A stretch of DNA of 64,000 nt, taken from NCBI GenBank assembly GCA_035771175.1, contig JAYMFD010001271.1, forward strand, positions 1,860,001-1,924,000, written 5' to 3'. Positions 24,681-37,549 of the stretch are shown piece after piece. The DNA is from Paratinospora sagittata (Eukaryota; Streptophyta; Magnoliopsida; Ranunculales; Menispermaceae). The position numbers were made by a program, and so were the translations under genes. The notes beneath the pieces are model-generated. The model worked only from the letters and a program-made list of their open reading frames with translations. It did not search any database and was not told the DNA's origin. Position 1 is the first letter of the stretch; each line of letters begins with the position of its first letter.

Positions 24681-25854
24681 TAGGGTTGAATAACCAAAAA
24701 TCAATTTTTCCTGAAAATTGCCTACAACGCGCTATCCCTTTTGATAACTCGCTATAAAGTAGTTACCTTGATCTTTCGATTTTTACTAAAATGGGCAATA
24801 GCGTGCAATAGGCCTAGATTGCACGCTAACGGAAAGTACAAAAAACTCGAGCTCTTGGGTATGTGTATATCCACTTACAATAGCCCGCTATAAGTCATTA
24901 GGGGGCATGATACACAACCCAATTGCATGCTATCCAAGTTTGGGTTAGAAATCTCACATTTCTAACGACAAAAACGAAGGCCCTTTCCCTTGCTCGATTT
25001 TTCCATTCCTTACACAGTTTTGACGGGGAATCGTAACTGAAATATTCTCCACTAACACATGGATGATGCCCATCGTTTCGCACGGCCAAAACAACTTTAG
25101 ATTAAACAATGTTTTGAATTCAAATCGTTTCCTACTCTCTTGCTCTTTAAGCTGCAATTGCTAATTTAATAAACCACTCATTGTCTAATTTTCAAAGATA
25201 CAACACACACGATTTCAGCAAGTTAGACTGAGCTTTCCACAGAGTATTTCAAAAGAAGAAAGTCGTGCTTCTTGCATTGCCAATAAATGCTTCGACCCGA
25301 ATCAAAGTTGGAAACTGTGTTGAAGATAACTTCATTGTTTAACAAGTTCCTCATTATATCCCTTTTGTGCAGAGATTTTAAGAAGCATTTTATTGTTTTA
25401 AACTGTAAGTATATGAAGTGTTCTCAGTAAGAGAACACAACACATCACCTATATTCTTTCTTTAAGAGCTACAACTAATCATCAAGAACACATTAAATTA
25501 TAGCTATCAAAGTCTACAAAGATCAAGCTCTAAGAACGAGGACATATCTCAATGCTAATGCGTTAGTTCAATCTTAGGTGTGTAGGGTAACCTCTCGATC
25601 AATCTCAGCACGAAAACTCACTAAATTGCAAAGTCTTCAATATAACTTGGATTTAGTATTTGATTTTGACAAAATATTTTCCGAAAGGTTTTAATCATAA
25701 TTTCAATGAGTTTTGAATGATTTAAAAGTGTTTTGAGTCAATGAAATGGTTCTTAAGTGTTAAAATATTTGTTTTTCCAAAATCGGGCTATCCACCACTT
25801 TGCCAAAATTTTACAAAAGGTAATAGCGCACTATCAGTGTTTATAGCACGTTGA
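24681..25854 (+). repeat. Monomer 22 (1174 bp)
   Basis: Markers: ACCTTGATC, AAAGTACAAA, ATATCCACTT, AAATCGTTTCC, AAACCACTC, CTGTGTTGAAG, AAGTTCCTC, GTGCAGAG, TCTTTAAGAGC and ATATAACTTGG. First tail reading TAGCACGTTG, which later becomes the rule. Confidence 0.93.
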
Positions 25855-27028
25855 TAGGGTTGAATAACCAAAAATCAATTTTTCCGGAAAATTGCCTACA
25901 ACGCGCTATCCCTTTTGATAACTCGCTATAAAGTAGTTACCGTGATCTTTCGCTTTTTACTAAAATGGGCAACAGCGTGCAATAGGCCTAGATTGCACGC
26001 TAACGGAAAGTCCAAAAAACTCGAGCTCTTGGGTATGTGTATATCGACTTACAATAGCCCGCTATAAGTCATTAGGGGGCATGATACACAACCCAATTGC
26101 ATGCTATCCAAGTTTGGGTTAGAAATCTCACATTTCTAACGACAAAAACGAAGGCCCTTTCCCTTGCTCGATTTTTCCATTCCTTACACAGTTTTGACGG
26201 GGAATCGTAACTGAAATATTCTCCACTAACACATGGATGATGCCCATCGTTTCGCACGGCCAAAACAACTTTAGATTAAACAATGTTTTGAATTCAAATC
26301 ATTTCCTACTCTCTTGCTCTTTAAGCTGCAATTGCTAATTTAATAAAACTCTCATTGTCTAATTTTCAAAGATACAACACACACGATTTGAGCAAGTTAG
26401 ACTGAGCTTTCCACAGAGTATTTCAAAAGAAGAAAGTCGTGCTTCTTGCATTGCCAATAAATGCTTCGACCCGAATCAAAGTTGGAAACTGTCTTGAAGA
26501 TAACTTCATTGTTTAACAAGTTCTTCATTATATCCCTTTTGTGCTGAGATTTTAAGAAGCAATTCATTGTTTTAAACTGTAAGTATATGAAGTGTTCTCA
26601 GTAAGAGAACACAACACATCACCTATATTCTTTCTCTGAGAGCTACAACTAATCATCAAGAACAAATCAAATTATAGCTATCAAAGTCTACAAAGATCAA
26701 GCTCTAAGAACGAGGACATATCTCTATGCTAATGCGTTAGTTCAATCTTAGGAGTGAAGGGTAACCTCTCGATCAATCTCAGCACGAAAACTCACTAAAT
26801 TGCAAAGTCTTCAATATCACTTGGATTTAGTATTTGATTTTGACATTATATTTTCCGAAAGGTTTTAATCATAATTTCAATGAGTTTTGAATGATTTAAA
26901 AGTGTTTTGAGTCAATGAAATGGTTCTTAAGTGTTAAAATATTAGTTTTTCCAAAATCGGGCTATCCACCACTTTGCCAAAATTTTACAAAAGGTAATAG
27001 CGCACTATCAGTGTTTATAGCACGTTGA
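25855..27028 (+). repeat. Monomer 23 (1174 bp)
   Basis: Markers: TTTCGCTTTTTAC, GGCAACAGCG, AAACTCTCATTG, CGATTTGAGC, TCTCTATGC, AGGAGTGAAGG and GACATTATATTTT. Confidence 0.93.
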
Positions 27029-28201
27029 TAGGGTTGAATAACCAAAAATCAATTTTTCCGGAAAATTGCCTACAACGCGCTATCCCTTTTGATAACTCGC
27101 TATAAAGTAGTTACCGTGATCTTTCGATTTTTACTAAAATGGGCAATAGCGTGCTATAGGCCTAGATTGCACGCTAACGGAAAGTCCAAAAAACTCGAGC
27201 TCTTGGGTATGTGTATATCGACTTACAATAGCCCGCTATAAGTCATTAGGGGGCATGATACACAACCCAATTGCATGCTATCCAAGTTTGAGTTAGGAAT
27301 CTCACATTTTAACGAGAACAACGAAGGCCCTTTCCCTTGCTCGATTTTTCCATTCCTTACACAGTTTTGACTGGGAATCGTAACTGAAATATTCTCCACT
27401 AACACATGGATGATGCCCATCGTTTCGCACGGCCAAAACAACTTTAGATTAAACAATGTTTTGAATTCAAATCATTTCCTACTCTCTTGCTCTTTAAGCT
27501 GCAATTGCTAATTTAATAAAACTCTCATTGTCTAATTTTCAAAGATACAACACACACGATTTCAGCAAGTTAGACTGAGCTTTCCACAGAGTATTTCAAA
27601 AGAAGAAAGTCGTGCTTCTTGCATTGCCAATAAATGCTTCGACCCAAATCAAAGTTGGAAACTGTCTTGAAGATAACTTCATTGTTTAACAAGTTCTTCA
27701 TTATATCCCTTTTGTGCTGAGATTTTAAGAAGCAAGTCATTGTTTTAAACTGTAAGTATATGAAGTGTTCTCAGTAAGAGAACACAACACATCACCTATA
27801 TTCTTTCTCTGAGAGCTACAACTAATCATCAAGAACACATCAAATTATAGCTATCAAAGTCTACAAAGATCAAGCTCTAAGAACGAGGACATATCTCTAT
27901 GCTAATGCGTTAGTTCAATCTTAGGAGTGAAGGGTAACCTCTCGATCAATCTCAGCACGAAAACTCACTAAATTGCAAAGTCTTCAATATCACTTGGATT
28001 TAGTATTTGATTTTGACAAAATATTTTCCGAAAGGTTTTAATCATAATTTCAATGAGTTTTGAATGATTTAAAAGTGTTTTGAGTCAATGAAATGGTTCT
28101 TAAGTGTTAAAATATTAGTTTTTCCAAAATCGGGCTATCCACCACTTTGCCAAAATTTTACAAAAGGTAATAGCGCACTATCAGTGTTTATAGCACGTTG
28201 A
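27029..28201 (+). repeat. Monomer 24 (1173 bp), first CATTTTAAC copy
   Basis: First monomer with the 1-bp deletion CACATTTTAACGAG, together with GAACAACGAAGG and TTTGACTGGG. Private: GTGCTATAGG, CGACCCAAATC and GCAAGTCATTG. Shares TCTCTATGC and AGGAGTGAAGG with monomer 23. Confidence 0.94.
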
Positions 28202-29375
28202 TAGGGTTGAATAACCAAAAATCAATTTTTCCGAAAAATGGCCTACAACGCGCTATCCCTTTTGATAACTCGCTATAAAGTGGTTACCGTGATCTTTCGA
28301 TTTTTACTAAAATGGGCAATAGCGTGCAATAGGCCTAGATTGCACGCTAACGGAAAGTCCAAAAAACTCGAGCTCTTGGGTCTGTGTATATCGACTTACA
28401 ATAGCCCGCTATAAGTCATTAGGGGGCATGATACACAACCCAATTGCATGCTATCCAAGTTTGGGTTAGAAATCTCACATTTCTAACGACAAAAACGAAG
28501 GCCCTTTCCCTTGCTCAATTTTTCCATTCCTTACACAGTTTTGACGGGGAATCGTAACTGAAATATTCTCCACTAACACATGGATGATGCCCATCGTTTC
28601 GCACGGCCAAAACAACTTTAGATTAAACAATGTTTTGAATTCAAATCATTTCCTACTCTCTTGCTCTTTAAGCTGCAATTGCTAATTTAATAAAACACTC
28701 ATTGTCTAATTTTCAAAGATACAACACACACGATTTCAGCAAGTTAGACTGAGCTTTCCACAGAGTATTTCAAAAGAAGAATGTCGTGCTTCTTGCATTG
28801 CCAATAAATGCTTCGACCCGAATCAAAGTTGGAAACTGTCTTGAAGATAACTTCATTGTTTAACAAGTTCTTCATTATATCCCTTTTGTGCTGAGATTTT
28901 AAGATGCAACTCATTGTTTTAAACTGTAAGTATATGAAGTGTTCTCAGTAAGAGAACACAACACATCACCTATATTCTTTCTCTGAGAGATACAACTAAT
29001 CATCAAGAACACATCAAATTATAGCTATCAAAGTCTACAAAGATCAAGCTCTAAGAACGAGGACATATCTCAATGCTAATGCGTTAGTTCAATCTTAGGT
29101 GTGAAGGGTAACCTCTCGATCAATCTCAGCACGAAAACTCACGAAATTGCAAAGTCTTCAATATCACTTGGATTTAGTATTTGATTTTGACAAAATATTT
29201 TCCGAAAGGTTTTAATCATAATTTCAATGAGTTTTGAATGATTTAAAAGTGTTTTGAGTCAATGAAATGGTTCCTAAGTGTTAAAATATTAGTTTTTCCA
29301 AAATCGGGCTATCCACCACTTTGCCAAAATTTTACAAAAGGTAATAGCGCACTATCAGTGTTTATAGCACGTTGA
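28202..29375 (+). repeat. Monomer 25 (1174 bp)
   Basis: Undeleted CATTTCTAACGAC type. Private: AAAAATGGCC, AGTGGTTACC, GGGTCTGTG, AAGATGCAACTC, GAGAGATAC and CACGAAATTGC. First copy with AAGAATGTCG. Confidence 0.93.
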
Positions 29376-30548
29376 TAGGGTTGAATAACCAAAAATCAAT
29401 TTTTCCGGAAAATTGCCTACAACGCGCTATCCCTTTTGATAACTCGCTATAAAGTAGTTACCGTGATCTTTCGATTTTTACTAAAATGGGCAATAGCGTC
29501 CAATAGGCCTAGATTGCACGCTAACGGAAAGTCCAAAAAACTCGAGCTCTTGGGTATGTGTATATTGACTTACAATAGCCCGCTATAAGTCATTAGGGGG
29601 CATGATACACAACCCAATTGCATGCTATCCAAGTTTGGGTTAGAAATCTCACATTTTAACGAGAACAACGAAGGCCCTTTCCCTTGCTCGATTTTTCCAT
29701 TCCTTACACAGTTTTGACTGGGAATCGTAACTGAAATATTCTCCACTAACACATGGATGATGCCCATCGTTTCGCACGGCCAAAACAACTTTAGATTAAA
29801 CAATGTTTTGAATTCAAATCATTTCCTACTATCTTGCTCTTTAAGCTGCAATTGCTAATTTAATGAACCACTCATTGTCTAATTTTCAAAGATACAACAC
29901 ACACGATTTCAGCAAGTTAGACTGAGCTTTCCACAGAGTATTTAAAAAGAAGAAAGTCGTGCTTCTTGCATTGCCAATAAATGCTTCGACCCGAATCAAA
30001 GTTGGAAACTGTGTTGAAGATAACTTCATTGTTTAACAAGTTCCTCATTATATCCCTTTTGTGCTGAGATTTTAAGAAGCATTTTATTGTTTTAAACTGT
30101 AAGTATATGAAGTGTTCTCAGTAAGAGAACACAACACATCACCTATATTCTTTCTCTAAGAGCTACAACTAATCATCAAGAACACATTAAATTATAGCTA
30201 TCAAAGTCTACAAAGATCAAGCTCTAAGAACGAGGACATATCTCAATGCTAATGCGTTAGTTCAATCTTAGGTGTGTAGGGTAACCTCTCGATCAATCTC
30301 AGCACGAAAACTCACTAAATTGCAAAGTCTTCAATATAACTTGGATTTAGTATTTGATTTTGACAAAATATTTTCCGAAAGGTTTTAATCATAATTTCAA
30401 TGAGTTTTGAATGATTTAAAAGTGTTTTGAGTCAATGAAATGGTTCTTAAGTGTTAAAATATTTGTTTTTCCAAAATCGGGCTATCCACCACTTTGCCAA
30501 AATTTTACAAAAGGTAATAGCGCACTATCAGTGTTTATAGCACGTTGA
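29376..30548 (+). repeat. Monomer 26 (1173 bp), mosaic
   Basis: The left part is the CATTTTAAC type. The right part repeats monomer 22's rare alleles (CTGTGTTGAAG, AAGTTCCTC, GCATTTTATTG, ATATAACTTGG, AATATTTG). Private: GCGTCCAATAGG, ATATTGACTT, CTACTATCTTG, TTTAATGAACC and GTATTTAAAAAG. Confidence 0.93.
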
Positions 30549-31702
30549 TAGGGTTGAATAACCAAAAATCAATTTTTCCGAAAAATTGCCTACAACGCGC
30601 TATCCCTTTTGATAACTCGCTATAAAGTAGTTACCGTGATCTTTCGATTTTTACTAAAATGGGCAATAGCGTGCAATAGGCCTAGATTGCACGCTAACGG
30701 AAAGTCCAAAAAACTCGAGCTCTTGGGTATGTGTATATCGACTTACAATAGCCCGCTATAAGTCATTAGGGGGCATGATACACAACCCAATTGCATGCTA
30801 TCCAAGTTTGGGTTAGAAATCTCACATTTCTAACGACAAACACGAAGGCCCTTTCCCTTGCTCGATTTTTCCATTCCTTACACAGTTTTGACCGGGAATC
30901 GTAACTGAAATATTCTCCACTAACACATGGATGATGCCCATCGTTTCGCACGGCCAAAACAACTTTAGATTAAACAATGTTTTGAATTCAAATCATTTCC
31001 TACTCTCTTGCTCTTTAAGCTGCAATTGCTAATTTAATAAAACTCTCATTGTCTAATTTTCAAAGATACAACACACACGATTTGAGCAAGTTAGACTGAG
31101 CTTTCCAGAGAGTATTTCAAAAGAAGAAAGTCGTGCTTCTTGCATTGCCAATAAATGCTTCGACCCGAATCAAAGTTGGAAACTGTCTTGAAGATAACTT
31201 CATTGTTTAACAAGTTCTTCATTATATCCCTTTTGTGCTGAGATTTTAAGAAGCAATTCATTGTTTTAAACTGTAAGTATATGAAGTGTTCTCAGTAAGA
31301 GAACACAACACATCACCTATATTCTTTCTCTAAGAGGTACAACTAATCATCAAGAACACATCAAATTATAGCTATCAAAGTCTACAAAGATCATGCTCTA
31401 AGAACCAGGACATATCTCAATGCTAATGCGTTAGTTCAATCTTAGGTGTGAAGGGTAACCTCTCGATCAATCTCAGCACGAAAACGCACTAAATTGCAAA
31501 GTCTTCAATATCACTTGGATTTAGTATTTGATTTTGACAAAATATTTTCCGAAAGGTTTTAATCATAATTTCAATGAGTTTTGAGTCAATGAAATGGTTC
31601 TTAAGTGTTAAAATATTAGTTTTTCCAAAATCGGGCTATCCACCACTTTGCCAAAATTTTACAAAAGGTAATAGCGCACTATCAGTGTTTATAGCACGTT
31701 GA
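30549..31702 (+). repeat. Monomer 27 (1154 bp), 20-bp deletion
   Basis: CATTTCTAACGAC type with CAAACACGAAGG and TTGACCGGG. Middle alleles AAACTCTC, GATTTGAGC and CCAGAGAG, then TAAGAGGTAC and CATGCTCTAAGAACC, which belong to the next monomer's type. The deletion scar is at 31578. Confidence 0.94.
31578..31584 (+). other. 20-bp deletion scar in monomer 27
   Basis: Other copies read GTTTTGA, then 13 bp, then GTTTTGA again. Here only one GTTTTGA remains, so exactly 20 bp are missing. The 7-bp direct repeats explain the loss as slippage or single-strand annealing. The monomer shrinks to 1154 bp. Confidence 0.88.
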
Positions 31703-32875
31703 TAGGGTTGAATAACCAAAAATCAATTTTTCCGAAAAATTGCCTACAACACGCTATCCCTTTTGATAACTCGCTATAAAGTAGTTACCGTGATCTTTCG
31801 ATTTTTACTAAAATGGGCAATAGCGTGCAATAGGCCTAGATTGCACGCTAACGGAAAGTCCAAAAAACTCGAGCTCTTGGGTATGTGTATATCGACTTAC
31901 AATAGCCCGCTATAAGTCATTAGGGGGCATGATACACATCCCAATTGCATGCTATCCAAGTTTGAGTTAGGAATCTCACATTTTAACGAGAACAACGAAG
32001 GCCCTTTCCCTTGCTCGATTTTTCCATTCCTTACACAGTTTTGACTGGGAATCGTAACTGAAATATTCTCCACTAACACATGGATGATGCCCATCGTTTC
32101 GCACGGCCAAAACAACTTTAGATTAAACATTGTTTTGAATTCAAATCATTTCCTACTCTCTTGCTCTTAAAGCTGCAATTGCTAATTTAATAAAACGCAC
32201 ATTGTCTAATTTTGAAAGATACAACACACACGATTTCAGCAAGTTAGACTGAGCTTTCCACAGAGTATTTCAAAAGAAGAAAGTCGTGCTTCTTGCATTG
32301 CCAATAAATGCTTCGACCCGAATCAAAGTTGGAAACTGTCTTGAAGATAACTTCATTGTTTAACAAGTTCTTCATTATATCCCTTTTGTGCTGAGATTTT
32401 AAGAAGCAATTCATTGTTTTAAACTGTAAGTATATGAAGTGTTCTCAGTAAGAGAACACAACACATCACCTATATTCTTTCTCTAAGAGGTACAACTAAT
32501 CATCAAGAACACATCAAATTATAGCTATCAAAGTCTACAAAGATCATGCTCTAAGAACCAGGACATATCTCAATGCTAATGCGTTAGTTCAATCTTAGGT
32601 GTGAAGGGTAACCTCTCGATCAATCTCAGCCCGAAAACTCACTAAATTGCAAAGTCTTCAATATCACTTGGATTTAGTATTTGATTTTGACAAAATATTT
32701 TCCGAAAGGTTTTAATCATAATTTCAATGAGTTTTGAATGATTTAAAAGTGTTGTGAGTCAATGAAATGGTTCCTAAGTGTCAAAACATTAATTTTTCCA
32801 AAATCGGGCTATCCACCACTTTCCCAAGATTTTACAAAAGGTAATAGCGCACTATCAGTGTTTATAGCACGCTGA
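31703..32875 (+). repeat. Monomer 28 (1173 bp), H3 first type
   Basis: Rare alleles: CAACACGCTATCC, ATACACATCCC, AAACATTGTTTTG, CTCTTAAAGC, AAACGCACATTG, TTTTGAAAGATAC, TAAGAGGTAC, CATGCTCTAAGAACC, GTGTTGTGAGTC, TCAAAACATTAA and TTTCCCAAGATT. The tail reverts to GCACGCTG. Confidence 0.94.
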
Positions 32876-34049
32876 TAGGGTTGAATAACCAAAAATCAAT
32901 TTTTCCGGAAAATTGCCTACAACGCGCTATCCCTTTTGATAACTCGCTATAAAGTAGTTACCGTGATCTTTCGATTTTTACTAAAATGGGCAATAGCGTG
33001 CAATAGGCCTAGATTGCACGCTAACGGAAAGTCCAAAAAACTCGAGCTCTTGGGTATGTGTATATCGACTTACAATAGCCCGCTATAAGTCATTAGGGGG
33101 CATGATACACAACCCAATTGCATGCTATCCAAGTTTGGGTTAGAAATCTCACATTTCTAACGACAAAAACGAAGGCCCTTTCCCTTGCTCGATTTTTCCA
33201 TTCCTTACACAGTTTTGACGGGGAATCGTAACTGAAATATTCTCCACTAACACATGGATGATGCCCATCGTTTCGCACGGCCAAAACAACTTTAGATTAA
33301 ACAATGTTTTGAATTCAAATCATTTCCTACTCTCTTGCTCTTTAAGCTGCAATTGCTAATTTAATAAAACACTCATTGTCTAATTTTCAAAGATACAACA
33401 CACACGATTTCAGCAAGTTAGACTGAGCTTTCCACAGAGTATTTCAAAAGAAGAATGTCGTGCTTCTTGCATTGCCAATAAATGCTTCGACCCGAATCAA
33501 AGTTGGAAACTGTCTTGAAGATAACTTCATTGTTTAACAAGTTCTTCATTATATCCCTTTTGTGCTGAGATTTTAAGAAGCAACTCATTGTTTTAAACTG
33601 TAAGTATATGAAGTGTTCTCAGTAAGAGAACACAACACATCACCTATATTCTTTCTCTGTGAGCTACAACTAATCATCAAGAACACATCAAATTATAGCT
33701 ATCAAAGTCTACAAAGATCAAGCTCTAAGAACGAGGACATATCTCAATGCTAATGCGTTAGTTCAATCTTAGGTGTGAAGGGTAACCTCTCGATCAATCT
33801 CAGCACGAAAACTCACTAAATTGCAAAGTCTTCAATATCACTTGGATTTAGTATTTGATTTTGACAAAATATTTTCCGAAAGGTTTTAATCATAATTTCA
33901 ATGAGTTTTGAATGATTTAAAAGTGTTTTGAGTCAATGAAATGGTTCTTAAGTGTTAAAATATTAGTTTTTCCAAAATCGGGCTATCCACCACTTTGCCA
34001 AAATTTTACAAAAGGTAATAGCGCACTATCAGTGTTTATAGCACGTTGA
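32876..34049 (+). repeat. Monomer 29 (1174 bp), H3 second type
   Basis: CATTTCTAACGAC type with AAACACTCATTG, AAGAATGTCG and GCAACTC. Private TCTCTGTGAGC near 33660. Confidence 0.94.
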
Positions 34050-35202
34050 TAGGGTTGAATAACCAAAAATCAATTTTTCCGGAAAATTGCCTACAACGCG
34101 CTATCCCTTTTGATAACTCGCTATAAAGTAGTTACCGTGATCTTTCGATTTTTACTAAAATGGGCAATAGCGTGCAATAGGCCTAGATTGCACGCTAACG
34201 AAAAGTTCAAAAAACTCGAGCTCTTGGGTATGTGTATATCGACTTACAATAGCCCGCTATAAGTCATTAGGGGGCATGATACAGAACCCAATTGCATGCT
34301 ATCCAAGTTTGGGTTAGAAATCTCACATTTTAACGAGAACAACGAAGGCCCTTTCCCTTGCTCGATTTTTCCATTCCTTACACAGTTTTGACTGGGAATC
34401 GTAACTGAAATATTCTCCACTAACACATGGATGATGCCCATCGTTTCGCACGGCCAAAACAACTTTAGATTAAACAATGTTTTGAATTCAAATCATTTCC
34501 TACTCTCTTGCTCTTTAAGCTGCAATTGCTAATTTAATAAAACTCTCATTGTCTAATTTTCAAAGATACAACACACACGATTTGAGCAAGTTAGACTGAG
34601 CTTTCCAGAGAGTATTTCAAAAGAAGAAAGTCGTGCTTCTTGCATTGCCAATAAATGCTTCGACCCGAATCAAAGTTGGAAACTGTCTTGAAGATAACTT
34701 CATTGTTTAACAAGTTCTTCATTATATCCCTTTTGTGCTGAGATTTTAAGAAGCAATTCATTGTTTTAAACTGTAAGTATATGAAGTGTTCTCAGTAAGA
34801 GAACACAACACATCACCTATATTCTTTCTCTGAGAGCTACAACTAATCATCAAGAACACATCAAATTATAGCTATCAAAGTCTACAAAGATCAAGCTCTA
34901 AGAACGAGGACATATCTCTATGCTAATGCGTTAGTTCAATCTTAGGAGTGAAGGGTAACCTCTCGATCAATATCAGCACGAAAACGCACTAAATTGCAAA
35001 GTCTTCAATATCACTTGGATTTAGTATTTGATTTTGACAAAATATTTTCCGAAAGGTTTTAATCATAATTTCAATGAGTTTTGAGTCAATGAAATGGTTC
35101 TCAAGTGTTAAAATATTAGTTTTTCCAAAATCGGGCTATCCACCACTTTGCCAAAATTTTACAAAAGGTAATAGCGCACTATCAGTGTTTATAGCACGTT
35201 GA
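34050..35202 (+). repeat. Monomer 30 (1153 bp), H3 third type, 20-bp deletion
   Basis: First copy with ACGAAAAGTTC and ATACAGAACCC. The right half has AAACTCTC, GATTTGAGC, CCAGAGAG, TCTCTATGC, AGGAGTGAAGG and AAAACGCACT. Deletion scar at 35078; CTCAAGTG is private. Confidence 0.94.
35078..35084 (+). other. 20-bp deletion scar in monomer 30
   Basis: The junction is identical to that at 31578-31584, exactly 3500 bp away. It is most simply one deletion copied by the H3 duplication rather than two events. Confidence 0.88.
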
Positions 35203-36375
35203 TAGGGTTGAATAACCAAAAATCAATTTTTCCGAAAAATTGCCTACAACACACTATCCCTTTTGATAACTCGCTATAAAGTAGTTACCGTGATCTTTCG
35301 ATTTTTACTAAAATGGGCAATAGCGTGCAATAGGCCTAGATTGCACGCTAACGGAAAGTCCAAAAAACTCGAGCTCTTGGGTATGTGTATATCGACTTAC
35401 AATAGCCCGCTATAAGTCATTAGGGGGCATGATACACATCCCAATTGCATGCTAACCAAGTTTGAGTTAGGAATCTCACATTTTAACGAGAACAACGAAG
35501 GCCCTTTCCCTTGCTCGATTTTTCCATTCCTTACACAGTTTTGACTGGGAATCGTAACTGAAATATTCTCCACTAACACATGGATGATGCCCATCGTTTC
35601 GCACGGCCAAAACAACTTTAGATTAAACATTGTTTTGAATTCAAATCATTTCCTACTCTCTTGCTCTTAAAGCTGCAATTGCTAATTTAATAAAACGCAC
35701 ATTGTCTAATTTTGAAAGATACAACACACACGATTTCAGCAAGTTAGACTGAGCTTTCCACAGAGTATTTCAAAAGAAGAAAGTCGTGCTTCTTGCATTG
35801 CCAATAAATGCTTCGACCCGAATCAAAGTTGGAAACTGTCTTGAAGATAACTTCATTGTTTAACAAGTTCTTCATTATATCCCTTTTGTGCTGAGATTTT
35901 AAGAAGCAATTCATTGTTTTAAACTGTAAGTATATGAAGTGTTCTCAGTAAGAGAACACAACACATCACCTATATTCTTTCTCTAAGAGGTACAACTAAT
36001 CATCAAGAACACATCAAATTATAGCTATCAAAGTCTACAAAGATCATGCTCTAAGAACCAGGACATATCTCAATGCTAATGCGTTAGTTCAATCTTAGGT
36101 GTGAAGGGTAACCTCTCGATCAATCTCAGCCCGAAAACTCACTAAATTGCAAAGTCTTCAATATCACTTGGATTTAGTATTTGATTTTGACAAAATATTT
36201 TCCGAAAGGTTTTAATCATAATTTCAATGAGTTTTGAATGATTTAAAAGTGTTGTGAGTCAATGAAATGGTTCCTAAGTGTCAAAACATTAATTTTTCCA
36301 AAATCGGGCTATCCACCACTTTCCCAAGATTTTACAAAAGGTAATAGCGCACTATCAGTGTTTATAGCACGCTGA
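35203..36375 (+). repeat. Monomer 31 (1173 bp), H3 first type
   Basis: Copy of monomer 28 with CAACACACTATCC and GCTAACCAAG as differences. Confidence 0.94.
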
Positions 36376-37549
36376 TAGGGTTGAATAACCAAAAATCAAT
36401 TTTTCCGGAAAATTGCCTACAACGCGCTATCCCTTTTGATAACTCGCTATAAAGTAGTTACCGTGATCTTTCGATTTTTACTAAAATGGGCAATAGCGTG
36501 CAATAGGCCTAGATTGCACGCTAACGGAAAGTCCAAAAAACTCGAGCTCTTGGGTATGTGTATATCGACTTACAATAGCCCGCTATAAGTCATTAGGGGG
36601 CATGATACACAACCCAATTGCATGCTATCCAAGTTTGGGTTAGAAATCTCACATTTCTAACGACAAAAACGAAGGCCCTTTCCCTTGCTCGATTTTTCCA
36701 TTCCTTACACAGTTTTGACGGGGAATCGTAACTGAAATATTCTCCACTAACACATGGATGATGCCCATCGTTTCGCACGGCCAAAACAACTTTAGATTAA
36801 ACAATGTTTTGAATTCAAATCATTTCCTACTCTCTTGCTCTTTAAGCTGCAATTGCTAATTTAATAAAACACTCATTGTCTAATTTTCAAAGATACAACA
36901 CACACGATTTCAGCAAGTTAGACTGAGCTTTCCACAGAGTATTTCAAAAGAAGAATGTCGTGCTTCTTGCATTGCCAATAAATGCTTCGACCCGAATCAA
37001 AGTTGGAAACTGTCTTGAAGATAACTTCATTGTTTAACAAGTTCTTCATTATATCCCTTTTGTGCTGAGATTTTAAGAAGCAACTCATTGTTTTAAACTG
37101 TAAGTATATGAAGTGTTCTCAGTAAGAGAACACAACACATCACCTATATTCTTTCTCTGAGAGCTACAACTAATCATCAAGAACACATCAAATTATAGCT
37201 ATCAAAGTCTACAAAGATCAAGCTCTAAGAACGAGGACATATCTCAATGCTAATGCGTTAGTTCAATCTTAGGTGTGAAGGGTAACCTCTCGATCAATCT
37301 CAGCACGAAAACTCACTAAATTGCAAAGTCTTCAATATCACTTGGATTTAGTATTTGATTTTGACAAAATATTTTCCGAAAGGTTTTAATCATAATTTCA
37401 ATGAGTTTTGAATGATTTAAAAGTGTTTTGAGTCAATGAAATGGTTCTTAAGTGTTAAAATATTAGTTTTTCCAAAATCGGGCTATCCACCACTTTGCCA
37501 AAATTTTACAAAAGGTAATAGCGCACTATCAGTGTTTATAGCACGTTGA
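36376..37549 (+). repeat. Monomer 32 (1174 bp), H3 second type
   Basis: Copy of monomer 29, with the ordinary TCTCTGAGAGC. Confidence 0.94.
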
